Positions 1-6,653 of a stretch of 13,598 bases of DNA are shown here, one piece after another. The notes beneath the pieces are model-generated. The model was not told the DNA's origin, searched no databases, and was given only the letters and a program-made list of their open reading frames with translations. Numbering within the stretch: the first letter of the stretch is position 1; every line of letters starts with the position of its first letter. Made by a program: the position numbers and the translations under genes. The stretch comes from Acidobacteriota bacterium (GTDB lineage: Bacteria; Acidobacteriota; Terriglobia; Acidiferrales; UBA7541). The stretch spans positions 1,404-15,001 of the forward strand of contig QHYP01000214.1 in the NCBI GenBank assembly GCA_003224195.1, in the 5' to 3' direction.

Positions 1-425
1 ATAAGACTGAGATTCAGGCGCTTGAAAAACAATACAACGATGCGTTCAATGCCAAGGACATCAACGCCATCATGGCCTGCTATGCGCCGGGCAAAAACCT
101 GTTCGTGTTTGACGCCGTGCCCCCGCGGCAGTATCCGAGCTGGGATGCCTACAAGAGAGACTGGGAATCGCTGTTTGCGGCGTACCCCGGGCCGGTGACC
201 AACGCCATCTCCGAACAGAGCATTGCGGTCGTGGGTTCCGTCGCTTACGGGCACAACATTCAGACGGCAAGCTTCACCCGCAAAGACGGCACGAAGCTCG
301 ATGTCGTTATTCGTGTTACGGACGTGTACCGCAAAATTAAAGGAAAGTGGTTGATCGTTCAAGAACACGTGTCCTTCCCCGTGGACCTCGAGACAGGGAA
401 GGCGGATCTGATGTCGAAGCCATAG
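1..425 (+). CDS. SnoaL/DUF4440-like (NTF2-fold) protein, 5' end cut off by the window
   Basis: The open frame runs into the left edge; complete codons start at position 3 and about 140 residues are visible before the TAG at 423-425. An ATG at 72 exists, but the homologous-looking sequence begins well before it (EIQALEKQYNDAFNAKD), so that ATG is internal. The pattern is that of the SnoaL-like/DUF4440 NTF2-fold group: an N-terminal helix with an 'AFNAKDINAIMACYAPG' type motif, a central 'SWDAYKRDWESLF' segment, and C-terminal strands with 'VYRKIKGKWLIVQEHVS'. Members are small alpha+beta barrel proteins, some enzymes and many of unknown role, so the substrate cannot be named. Whether it had a signal peptide is unknown because the true N-terminus is missing. 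The next gene starts about 110 nt downstream on the same strand, with no terminator visible between them. Confidence 0.8.
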   Translation, partial: KTEIQALEKQYNDAFNAKDINAIMACYAPGKNLFVFDAVPPRQYPSWDAYKRDWESLFAAYPGPVTNAISEQSIAVVGSVAYGHNIQTASFTRKDGTKLDVVIRVTDVYRKIKGKWLIVQEHVSFPVDLETGKADLMSKP

Positions 426-533
426 TGGCGACAGCCGGAATGCAGCAGTCCCGAAGAGGCGCCAATCGATGGATTGGCGAGTTCGACCGTGCTTTCGCAT
501 GATTTGCCAGGGAAATGTGAGACCTCTGCGGCC

Positions 534-2225
534 ATGAATCATTCCCATTGCAGATGGATTTTCCTGTATCTTGCGGCCGTCATGCTGCCGGCCTACGTGA
601 CGCAAGCGCAGGATCGCGGGCAGGCGCGGTCGATGGTGATTTCGCGCTACGGAATCGTTGCGGCGGAATCTCCGCTGGCCGCGCAAGCGGGCGCGCGCAT
701 GCTCGAGCGCGGCGGAAACGCCGTGGATGCGGCCATCGCCACAAATGCCGTGATGGGCGTGGTGGCGCCGATGTCCAACGGCATAGGCGGCGACCTCTTC
801 GCCATTGTGTACGACGCGAAGGCCAACAGGCTCTACGGGCTAAACGCGAGCGGTTGGGCGCCCCGCGAGCTGACCATTGACTTTCTGCACAGGCAAGGGC
901 TGCGCGCCATGCCGCAGCGCGGCGTGCACAGCATCACCGTGCCGGGGGCGGTGGACGGCTGGCAGAAGCTGGCCGACAAGTTCGGGAGGAAAAAACTTGC
1001 GGAGGTGCTCGCGCCGGCCATGCGCGCGGCCGAGGAAGGCTTTCCGGTGACGGAATGGGTCTCCTCGATCTGGGCGCCGAACGCGGACCTGTTGCGCAAC
1101 GATGAGGCTGCGGCGCGCACGTACCTGATCCAGGATCACACTCCGAAGGTCGGCGAAGTTTTTCGCAATATGGATCTGGCGTGGTCGCTGCGGCAGATCG
1201 CGCAGCACGGCCGCGACGCATTCTACAAGGGCGAAATCGCGAAGAAAATCCTCGAGGCCATGAAACGCCATAACGGGACGATGGCCGCGCAGGACCTTGC
1301 CGAATATTCGGCCGAGTGGGTCGAGCCCCTCTCGACGACCTACCACGACTGGACCGTGTACGAGCTGCCGCCGAACGGGCAGGGAATTGCCGCGCTGGAG
1401 ATGCTGAACATTCTGGAGAATTTCCCTCTGGGAGAGAAAGACTTTGGCTTCGGCTCGACGAAGGCGCTCCACGCCATGATCGAAGCCAAGAAACTGGCCT
1501 ACGCGGACCTCGCGCGCTACATCGGGGAGCCACGCGGGCAGAAATTGCCGGTGGCGGCGCTGCTCTCGAAGGAGTATGCCAAGCGGCGCGCACAAAAAAT
1601 CGACCCTGACCGCGCCGCCTGCGAAGTTGCGGCCGGCGAACTGCCCGTCGGCGGCGACACGATTTATCTGAGCGTGGTGGACCGCGAAGGGAACATGGTG
1701 TCGCTGATTCAGAGCAACTACGAATCGTTTGGCTCGGGCGTCGTCGCGCCTGGAACGGGATTCGTGCTGCACGATCGCGGCGGGCTTTTCAGCCTGGACC
1801 CCGCTTCGCCAAACGCGGTGGCCGGGCGCAAGCGCCCGCTGCACACGATCATTCCAGCATTTTTGCAAAAAGATCAGGTGCGCGTGGCCTTCGGGATCAT
1901 GGGCGGATGGAACCAGGCGCAGGCTCACGCGCAGTTTGTGGCTGACATCGTAGATTTCAAGATGAACATCCAGGCTGCGCTCGAGGCGCCGCGCTTTACG
2001 AAGATGACGTTTTCCGGCTGCGATGTCTTCATGGAAAACCGTATCGCCGGAAACGTGCGCAACGAACTGACGTCGAAAGGCCACCAGATTGACGTGCGCG
2101 GCGCTTTCTCCAGCGTCATGGGCGGCGGACAGGCGGTGTTGCGCGACTTCGCGACCGGAGTGAATTACGGCGCGTCGGATCCCCGAAAAGACGGCCAGGC
2201 CATCGCCGAACTTCCGCCGGAGTAG
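534..2225 (+). CDS. Exported gamma-glutamyltransferase, YwrD-like branch
   Basis: A 563-residue N-terminal nucleophile hydrolase. The start is placed at ATG 534 because it gives a clean Sec signal peptide (hydrophobic core around residues 8-22, probable cleavage after TQA, residue 25). A TTG at 474 would add 20 residues with no signal character. Family landmarks are the early 'ERGGNAVDAAIATNAVMGVV' and 'GIGGDLFAIVYD' segments. The probable autoprocessing nucleophile is Thr376 in 'PVGGDTIYLSVVDREGN', which would split the precursor into a large (about 26-375) and a small (376-563) subunit. Also present are 'FGSGVVAPGTGFVLHDRGG', 'KRPLHTIIPAF' and a terminal 'YGASDPRKDG'. The motifs GDT-x-Y and IMGGWNQAQAH resemble the YwrD/cephalosporin-acylase-like branch more than E. 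coli Ggt. At the place of the Arg-containing 'FREMAP' of E. coli Ggt it has NASGWAP (104-110), so classic glutathione hydrolysis is not assured. Predicted to act in the periplasm. No strong ribosome binding site is seen. Confidence 0.9.
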   Translation: MNHSHCRWIFLYLAAVMLPAYVTQAQDRGQARSMVISRYGIVAAESPLAAQAGARMLERGGNAVDAAIATNAVMGVVAPMSNGIGGDLFAIVYDAKANRLYGLNASGWAPRELTIDFLHRQGLRAMPQRGVHSITVPGAVDGWQKLADKFGRKKLAEVLAPAMRAAEEGFPVTEWVSSIWAPNADLLRNDEAAARTYLIQDHTPKVGEVFRNMDLAWSLRQIAQHGRDAFYKGEIAKKILEAMKRHNGTMAAQDLAEYSAEWVEPLSTTYHDWTVYELPPNGQGIAALEMLNILENFPLGEKDFGFGSTKALHAMIEAKKLAYADLARYIGEPRGQKLPVAALLSKEYAKRRAQKIDPDRAACEVAAGELPVGGDTIYLSVVDREGNMVSLIQSNYESFGSGVVAPGTGFVLHDRGGLFSLDPASPNAVAGRKRPLHTIIPAFLQKDQVRVAFGIMGGWNQAQAHAQFVADIVDFKMNIQAALEAPRFTKMTFSGCDVFMENRIAGNVRNELTSKGHQIDVRGAFSSVMGGGQAVLRDFATGVNYGASDPRKDGQAIAELPPE

Positions 2226-2457
2226 AAGAGCATCCGGCATCGTGCGACTTGGCGGTCGAGGCCAGCCGATGAGATTGTGCAAGAGATTTCCACAGGTGTG
2301 GTGCAGGGTGAGAATTGTTCCCCTAAAGCCGCCTAATCCGCTCTTAGTGTGCCTGTAAGTCTTTCCCCATCAATATATTGCAGAGAGCCAGTTTGGCACA
2401 GTCTGTGCACTGCTGAAAACTGGGCCTGGGTCTGAACGCTGAGGGCGCATCCCGGCC

Positions 2458-2464
2458 GGGGAGG
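2458..2464 (+). promoter_or_regulatory. Ribosome binding site that fixes the TTG start at 2470
   Basis: GGGGAGG ends 5 nt before TTG 2470. There is no in-frame ATG with a comparable site before the signal peptide, so this site is the main reason for accepting the non-ATG start. Confidence 0.6.
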
Positions 2465-2469
2465 TTGGC

Positions 2470-2859
2470 TTGCCCTCGCTCGCGTTCTGCAGATGCAAGA
2501 TCGGCCCACTGCTCGTTTGGACAGCTTTAGCTCTTTTTGTTCCGCACGGCCGCGCACAAACCCGCGTAGACGTTTCCGGACAATACTCCTGCACGCAAGC
2601 GAAAGTACGTGGGAAAGTCATGCCGTGCCGCAGCGCGCCGCTCGTTCTCAAGGGCGATGGGCGCTACGAGATTCGAGGCCGTGAAGGCGAGTACTTCACG
2701 AAAGGGAGCTGGCTGGTCCTCACCGATCAGCAAAAGCGGAAGCGCGCGAAGATTGTTCCCGGGCACAAGCTCCTATTCCGCTACCAATGCGGAAAAGGCA
2801 TGTGCGAGGTCCAGTTCGAGCGGCGCATCGTTGATCTCGGGGTGCTGGGTTTGAGCTGA
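2470..2859 (+). CDS. Small secreted protein of unknown function (TTG start)
   Basis: 129 residues, family not recognised. The start codon is TTG, but it is well supported: GGAGG at 2460-2464 lies 5 nt upstream, and the N-terminus gives a signal peptide with a hydrophobic run (PLLVWTALALFV) and probable cleavage at 'GRAQ' near residue 30. The mature part of about 100 residues is basic and begins 'VDVSGQYSCTQAKVRGKVMPC'. It has four Cys residues in two pairs (YSC...MPC and YQC...GMC), which could form disulfides in the periplasm. Alternating hydrophobic/polar strands (APLVLKGDGRYEIRG, GSWLVLTD, HKLLFRYQC, CEVQFERRIVDL) suggest a small all-beta fold; this is an inference from pattern only. It converges with the minus-strand DoxX gene, the two stops being about 30 nt apart. 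Confidence 0.65.
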   Translation: MPSLAFCRCKIGPLLVWTALALFVPHGRAQTRVDVSGQYSCTQAKVRGKVMPCRSAPLVLKGDGRYEIRGREGEYFTKGSWLVLTDQQKRKRAKIVPGHKLLFRYQCGKGMCEVQFERRIVDLGVLGLS

Positions 2860-2888
2860 CACCCGGGACGAGATTTCTTTTTGTCGCG

Positions 2889-3341
2889 TCAAGTTGCTGA
2901 GGACCCCGCAATCGCGGCATCAGCGGAGAGAGCGCCCGCGCCGCGGATCATCAGAGCAACCGCTATGGCGATTGCCAGCAGATGGTATTCAATCCCCTCG
3001 CCCTTTTGTGTTCCGGACCAGTTTGCGAACAACCCAAAATGACGATGCACCATGACTATCGCAGCAACCATGTTGCACGCAATGCCGAAGGCGGCCACGC
3101 GCGTCAGGAGACCGAGAATCAGCCCGATGCCGCCGAAAAACTCGGCAGCGATGGCCAAAAAAGCGAACGGCGCCGGGATGTGCATCATGTCGGTGAAAAA
3201 ATGCATCGTTCCGGAGAGCCCGTATCCGCCAAACCAGCCGAGCATCTTCTGCGAGCCGTGGGCAAAGAAAACAACGCCGAGCATGAGCCGGAGAATGGTG
3301 AGAGCGCCATCGTTCGTTGTGGACATCAACTTTTTGAACAT
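2889..3341 (-). CDS. DoxX family integral membrane protein
   Basis: 150 residues on the minus strand. The start codon at 3339-3341 is preceded on its own strand by AAGGAG (3350-3355) with 8 nt spacing. The sequence opens with the typical DoxX pattern, a helix 'GALTILRLMLGVVFFAHGSQ' followed by KMLGWFGGYGLSG. Four hydrophobic segments follow in all: about 13-33, 57-78 (PFAFLAIAAEFFGGIGLILG), 84-99, and 119-136 (HLLAIAIAVALMIRGAG). DoxX/DoxD-like proteins are four-helix inner-membrane proteins linked in different organisms to quinone-dependent thiosulfate oxidation or to redox and detoxification complexes. The specific role cannot be read here. No quinone-linked partner gene is adjacent. It is transcribed divergently from the first FecR-like gene and convergently with the small secreted protein. 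Confidence 0.9.
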   Translation of the reverse strand: MFKKLMSTTNDGALTILRLMLGVVFFAHGSQKMLGWFGGYGLSGTMHFFTDMMHIPAPFAFLAIAAEFFGGIGLILGLLTRVAAFGIACNMVAAIVMVHRHFGLFANWSGTQKGEGIEYHLLAIAIAVALMIRGAGALSADAAIAGSSAT

Positions 3342-3418
3342 CGTGTGTTCTCCTTGGATGCTGAAATTTCGCTGGCCGCACGCAGGTCCTTGCGGACGGG
3401 GTGGCTGCGGTGACCGGG

Positions 3419-3424
3419 ATTATA
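3419..3424 (-). promoter_or_regulatory. Candidate -10 box for doxX
   Basis: The minus strand reads TATAAT, a perfect sigma70 consensus, about 78 nt upstream of the doxX start. A TTGACC sits on the same strand at 3433-3438, but only 8 nt away, too close to be its -35. At the normal 16-18 nt distance nothing matches well. The -10 is therefore suggestive rather than a full promoter. Confidence 0.35.
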
Positions 3425-3730
3425 CGCAAGTAGGTCAAGTCGGCGGGGACTTCCCTGCAAATGAAAATGAAAGAAGGTGTCCGGCGCGCTTCCGGGTTCA
3501 CGGGATTGTACCCATGCCCTGTTCCGAATCCGAGGGGACGTTCGGGTGGATAGACAGGTTTTCCACGGGACGAATTTCACTTGGACGCAACGGGAGATTC
3601 AAACGGTCGTGTCTGTAATCCATTGATTATACAGGGAATAAGTGGAGCCCCAGGAACCACTAAGTGTGACGGAAGGCGGCAGAAGCCGGCTTTCCTGCAG
3701 AACGGCAACTTCTTTCCCATAGCGGTGTTT

Positions 3731-3736
3731 TATACT
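3731..3736 (+). promoter_or_regulatory. Candidate -10 box for the first FecR-like gene
   Basis: TATACT matches the -10 consensus at 5 of 6 positions and lies about 65 nt before ATG 3802. The -35 region at the expected distance (around 3708-3714) is poor. A GGGAGT/ACTCCC stem (3739-3744 with 3754-3759) follows immediately and would lie near the 5' end of a transcript from here. Confidence 0.25.
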
Positions 3737-3801
3737 CTGGGAGTTGGAGTTAGACTCCCTTCGGGCCGCGCTCTTCTGTACGGCTCGGGACAGGGGACGC
3801 C

Positions 3802-6333
3802 ATGAAGACCAACTTTTGGAGTAAGGCTCGATGGCCCAGGCGGACGACAGCGTTTGGCCTGGTCTTACTCGCCTCGGCGCTTGTGCCAGTGGCGCGCGCC
3901 GACCAAGGCGACCCACCGACACGTGTGGCGCGCATCAGCTATGTGAAGGGATCAGTTTCCATGCAACCCGGCGGTGCGGGTGAATGGGCGAACGCCGAGA
4001 CCAACCGCCCGATGACCATCGGCGACCGGATCTGGGTGGACAAAGATTCCCGCGCCGAGTTGCAGGCAGGCAACGCCACGATCCATTTGGACGGCAACAC
4101 GGCATTGTCCTTCTTGAATTTGGATGAGCGCACGACGCAGATGCGCGTGGCCGAGGGATTGGTCAATTTCCGCGTTCGCGAGCTGCGCGAAGGCGAATTG
4201 TACGAAGTGGACACGCCGAACCTGGCCTTCACCGTTACTCACGCCGGAGATTTTCGCGTGGAAGTGAATGAACAGGGCGACGTGACGAGCGTGACGTCCT
4301 TCCGCGGCGAAGGCGAAGTGACCGCCGGCGGCCGCACCTTTGCGGTTCATCCCGAGGAACGCGCGGAATTTCGCGGCACCGAGAGTGTTCAATACGAAAC
4401 TTCTCCCGCGCCGCGCCCCGATAATTTTGACCGCTGGGCGATGGACCGCGACCTGCGCGGCGAACACTCGCATTCGGCGCAATACGTTTCGCGGGACGTT
4501 GTCGGCTACGAGGATCTGGACGATTACGGTTACTGGCGCACCGAGCCGGAGTATGGCCCGGTATGGTATCCGAACACCGTAGCCCCCGGCTGGGCCCCGT
4601 ACAGCTACGGTTACTGGGGTTGGGAGGATCCATGGGGCTGGACGTGGATTGACTATGCGCCGTGGGGATTCGCGCCGTTCCACTATGGCCGCTGGGCGTT
4701 CATCGGCGGTGGGTGGGGCTGGTGCCCGGGCCCGCTGTTCGTGCGGCCCATATATTCGCCCGCATTCGTGAGCTTTTTTGGTTTCGGCGGCGGCTTTGGC
4801 TTTGGGTTCGGAGGTCCTATTGGCTGGTGCCCGCTGGGCTTCGGTGAGCCATTCTTCCCGTGGTTTCGTGCGAGCAACGTGTTCATCACCAACATCAACA
4901 TCAGAAACACGGTGATTAACAACCGGACCATCCTCAACACGACGAACATTCACAACTTCCATCCCATGTTCGCGCACAACCCGCGCGCAGTGACCGCAGT
5001 GTCGCACCAAGCGTTTGTTGGGGCACAGCCTGTCAACAAGGCCGCGATTCACTTGACGGCGGGGCAGCTGCGCAACGCGCAAGTGACGCGCGCCTCCTTC
5101 TCGCCGACGCAGCAGAGCAGGCTGGGGGTGCGGACCGGCGGCCGCGTGAGTACGCCTCCATCCGCTGTTGAGAACCGCGCGGTCCTCACCCGGAATGCGC
5201 CTGCGGCGGCGGCCCGAAATCTACCCGCTCGCTCTGTGAAGGGTGGCGGGCAGGCCATGAACCGCGGCGGAAACCCGATGTTGAATGGTCATGAGGGCAT
5301 GCCGGTCGGTAAAGACCGCGCACCGACGAACGGTGGCGCGCAAAGTGCGAACCGCGCGAACAACCCGATGCTGAATGGCCATGAGGGCATGCCGGTCGGT
5401 AATGACCGCGCACCGACGAACGGGGGCACGCAAGGTGCGAACCGCGTGAACAACCCGATGCTGAATGGTCATGAGGGCATGCCGGTAGGTCGAGATCGTG
5501 CCCCGGCGAACAGCGGGCACTCACCAGCCAGCAGCAACCGCGCGCCAGTGAGCAACGAACGCGCACCGATGCTAGGCACACGCGAAGCTCCTTCGCCGGC
5601 CATGTCCTCGCGTCAGAGGGAACTGCAGTTGGATAAGCCCCAATCTGCCTTGCGGAATGGCGGCGGAATGCCACAGCGCGGCCCGGCGGGCAGCACTCGC
5701 TCCTGGGAGGCTCAGGGCAACGTGACGGATCGCGGCCGGGCACCTCAAGGCTTTAACCGGCCGGCGCCGCCCTCCGCGCCGAGCGGCGGCACGATTCGCG
5801 AGGGCCGAATGTCCCAGGGAGATCGTCCACCATGGGCAGGCGGCTCGAACGGCGGTAACGCCGGCGTGCGCGCAGAAAGCCCGAGCCGCAGCAGTTCTGG
5901 CAGTCCCCGCGGCGGGATGAGCGCGCCGCAGAATGATCGCCCGTGGCGCGCGCCAGAGAGCGTTTCCCGCGGCAACGCCAGCGGCCGCTCGTTTGAGCCG
6001 CCTGCGCAAAGCCGCGGAGAATCTTCACCGCGGAATGGTGGGGGCCCCAGCTACTCGAGGCCATCGCCGCGCAGCAACGAGAGTCCTCGGTATTCGAGCC
6101 CATCGCCGCGCAGTTACTCTGCGCCGCGAGGTGGCGGCGGTGGCGGCGGCTATTCCGCACCGAGCCGTTCCTCAGGGGGTGGCGGCTATTCCGCGCCGAG
6201 CCGTTCCTCAGGTGGTGGTGGCGGCTATTCCGCGCCGAGCCATTCCTCAGGCGGTGGTGGCGGCGGGAGCCATAGCAGCGGCGGTGGGAGCAGCCATAGC
6301 ACGGGTGGCGGCAGCTCGCACGGCCGGCACTAA
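3802..6333 (+). CDS. Exported FecR-domain / DUF6600-like protein with Gly/Ser-rich tail (paralogue 1)
   Basis: 843 residues. ATG 3802 follows AGGGGA (3792-3797) and opens a Sec signal peptide (WPRR basic patch, hydrophobic 17-31, cleavage at ARA|DQ after residue 33). Residues about 42-190 form a FecR-like domain (RVARISYVKGSVSMQPGG ... NRPMTIGDRIWVDKDSRAEL ... FRGEGEVTAGGRTFAVHPEE). Residues about 235-355 are an aromatic-rich core with repeated Y-G-x-W and PWGWTWIDYAPWGFAPFHYGRW, as in proteins labelled DUF6600. An Asn-rich strip (NINIRNTVINNRTILNTTN) follows. The rest is low complexity: three 30-residue repeats at 491-580, a Ser/Pro/Arg/Gly region, and a C-terminus of YSAPSRSSGGGG units ending in Gly/Ser/His. 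No anti-sigma N-terminal domain, sigma factor gene or membrane anchor is present, so a classic FecR signalling role is unlikely. Probably a periplasmic or surface protein; function unknown. Confidence 0.85.
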   Translation: MKTNFWSKARWPRRTTAFGLVLLASALVPVARADQGDPPTRVARISYVKGSVSMQPGGAGEWANAETNRPMTIGDRIWVDKDSRAELQAGNATIHLDGNTALSFLNLDERTTQMRVAEGLVNFRVRELREGELYEVDTPNLAFTVTHAGDFRVEVNEQGDVTSVTSFRGEGEVTAGGRTFAVHPEERAEFRGTESVQYETSPAPRPDNFDRWAMDRDLRGEHSHSAQYVSRDVVGYEDLDDYGYWRTEPEYGPVWYPNTVAPGWAPYSYGYWGWEDPWGWTWIDYAPWGFAPFHYGRWAFIGGGWGWCPGPLFVRPIYSPAFVSFFGFGGGFGFGFGGPIGWCPLGFGEPFFPWFRASNVFITNINIRNTVINNRTILNTTNIHNFHPMFAHNPRAVTAVSHQAFVGAQPVNKAAIHLTAGQLRNAQVTRASFSPTQQSRLGVRTGGRVSTPPSAVENRAVLTRNAPAAAARNLPARSVKGGGQAMNRGGNPMLNGHEGMPVGKDRAPTNGGAQSANRANNPMLNGHEGMPVGNDRAPTNGGTQGANRVNNPMLNGHEGMPVGRDRAPANSGHSPASSNRAPVSNERAPMLGTREAPSPAMSSRQRELQLDKPQSALRNGGGMPQRGPAGSTRSWEAQGNVTDRGRAPQGFNRPAPPSAPSGGTIREGRMSQGDRPPWAGGSNGGNAGVRAESPSRSSSGSPRGGMSAPQNDRPWRAPESVSRGNASGRSFEPPAQSRGESSPRNGGGPSYSRPSPRSNESPRYSSPSPRSYSAPRGGGGGGGYSAPSRSSGGGGYSAPSRSSGGGGGYSAPSHSSGGGGGGSHSSGGGSSHSTGGGSSHGRH
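5272..5541 (+). repeat. Three 90-nt in-frame tandem repeats inside FecR-like paralogue 1
   Basis: Units begin at 5272, 5362 and 5452, each at an AACCCGATG (Asn-Pro-Met). Each encodes 30 residues: NPMLNGHEGMPVG, then (K/N/R)DRAP(T/A)N and a variable linker such as GGAQSANRAN. The first 50-60 nt are nearly identical between units and the third unit diverges at its end. The period is a multiple of three, so copy-number change would leave the reading frame intact. Confidence 0.9.
6151..6262 (+). repeat. Short Gly/Ser/Tyr repeats at the C-terminus of paralogue 1
   Basis: Three units starting at 6151, 6187 and 6226 (36- and 39-nt spacing) each encode YSAPS(R/H)SSG followed by a glycine run. After them come Gly/Ser/His stretches up to the stop. 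Low-complexity sequence of this kind suggests a flexible or surface-exposed tail. Confidence 0.8.
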
Positions 6334-6360
6334 TTCAATTCAGCAGCGGGCATTTTTCCG

Positions 6361-6394
6361 GCCCGCTCCTCTTACAGGGGCGGGCTGGTTTTTT
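6361..6394 (+). terminator. Intrinsic terminator after FecR-like paralogue 1
   Basis: A 10-bp stem, GCCCGCTCCT (6361-6370) with AGGGGCGGGC (6376-6385), contains one G-T pair and has a 5-nt loop CTTAC. It is followed by TGGTTTTTT. It lies 28 nt after the stop codon at 6333. An upstream arm, GCGGGC at 6346-6351, can also pair with GCCCGC at 6361-6366 and would compete with this stem. Confidence 0.85.
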
Positions 6395-6541
6395 CTCATC
6401 GCAGGGATATGACGGCTGCACGCACCTATTTTCGCTTCTGACACATTCCTCCCAGCGCGTTAATTTCCCCCAGCCAATTCGGAGTAGATTGGAGAGTGCA
6501 ACGGACACAACTCCTGGGGTCCCCTTGGGTTTTATAGCTAA

Positions 6542-6567
6542 GGGAAAGAGATCACAGATTCTTTCCC
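6542..6567 (+). promoter_or_regulatory. Leader stem-loop upstream of FecR-like paralogue 2
   Basis: GGGAAAGA (6542-6549) pairs perfectly with TCTTTCCC (6560-6567) around a 10-nt loop. No T-run follows, so it does not look like a terminator. It lies about 90 nt before the start codon and just downstream of a weak TATA-like element. If transcription starts there, it would form a hairpin at the mRNA 5' end. Confidence 0.35.
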
Positions 6568-6653
6568 GCTTGGAAAAAGTGGCACGGGAATTCAGATGAC
6601 AAGGAAGTTTTCCCCGGGTAATGCAAAGACAAAAGACAAAAAGGGGAGCGACA

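Larger units (their letters stand above)
3342..3801. other. 460-nt divergent intergenic region (doxX / first FecR-like gene)
   Basis: No convincing gene is seen; the short frames here have atypical composition and no plausible ribosome binding site. The stretch carries the control regions for both flanking genes. On the minus strand there is a perfect TATAAT (3419-3424) plus the doxX ribosome binding site at 3350-3355. On the plus strand there is a TATACT-like -10 at 3731-3736 and a purine-rich AGGGGA (3792-3797) just before ATG 3802. Two possible stem-loops lie upstream of the FecR-like gene: an imperfect one at 3671-3694 with an AGAA loop, and GGGAGT/ACTCCC at 3739-3759. Confidence 0.55.
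6334..6653. other. 320-nt intergenic region between the two FecR-like genes
   Basis: No gene is seen. It begins with the terminator at 6361-6394. The remaining 260 nt carry the leader of the second FecR-like gene: an AT-rich TTTTATAGCT (about 6530-6539) that may be a -10, a perfect 8-bp stem-loop at 6542-6567, and the GGGGAG ribosome binding site at 6643-6648. No good -35 is visible. Confidence 0.55.

Noticed and set aside
840..2282. 480-residue open frame on the minus strand opposite the gamma-glutamyltransferase
   Set aside because: It mirrors a clearly conserved gene in GC-rich DNA, has Arg/His/Val-rich random-looking composition, no domain and no ribosome binding site.
3433..3438. TTGACC on the minus strand as a -35 for doxX
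   Set aside because: Only 8 nt separate it from the TATAAT at 3419-3424, far too short for a sigma70 promoter.
3581..3805. 74-codon open frame upstream of FecR-like paralogue 1
   Set aside because: No ribosome binding site, no coding-like pattern, and it overlaps the promoter and start of the real gene.
3952..5082. 376-residue minus-strand open frame opposite FecR-like paralogue 1
   Set aside because: A shadow of the conserved FecR/DUF6600 coding sequence with no recognisable motif. The similar minus-strand frame at 6552-7520 opposite paralogue 2 arises because the two paralogues are related.
5272..5541. Regularly spaced repeats as a CRISPR array
   Set aside because: The period is 90 nt, units are in frame and encode a continuous peptide, 'spacers' are conserved between units, and no cas genes are present.
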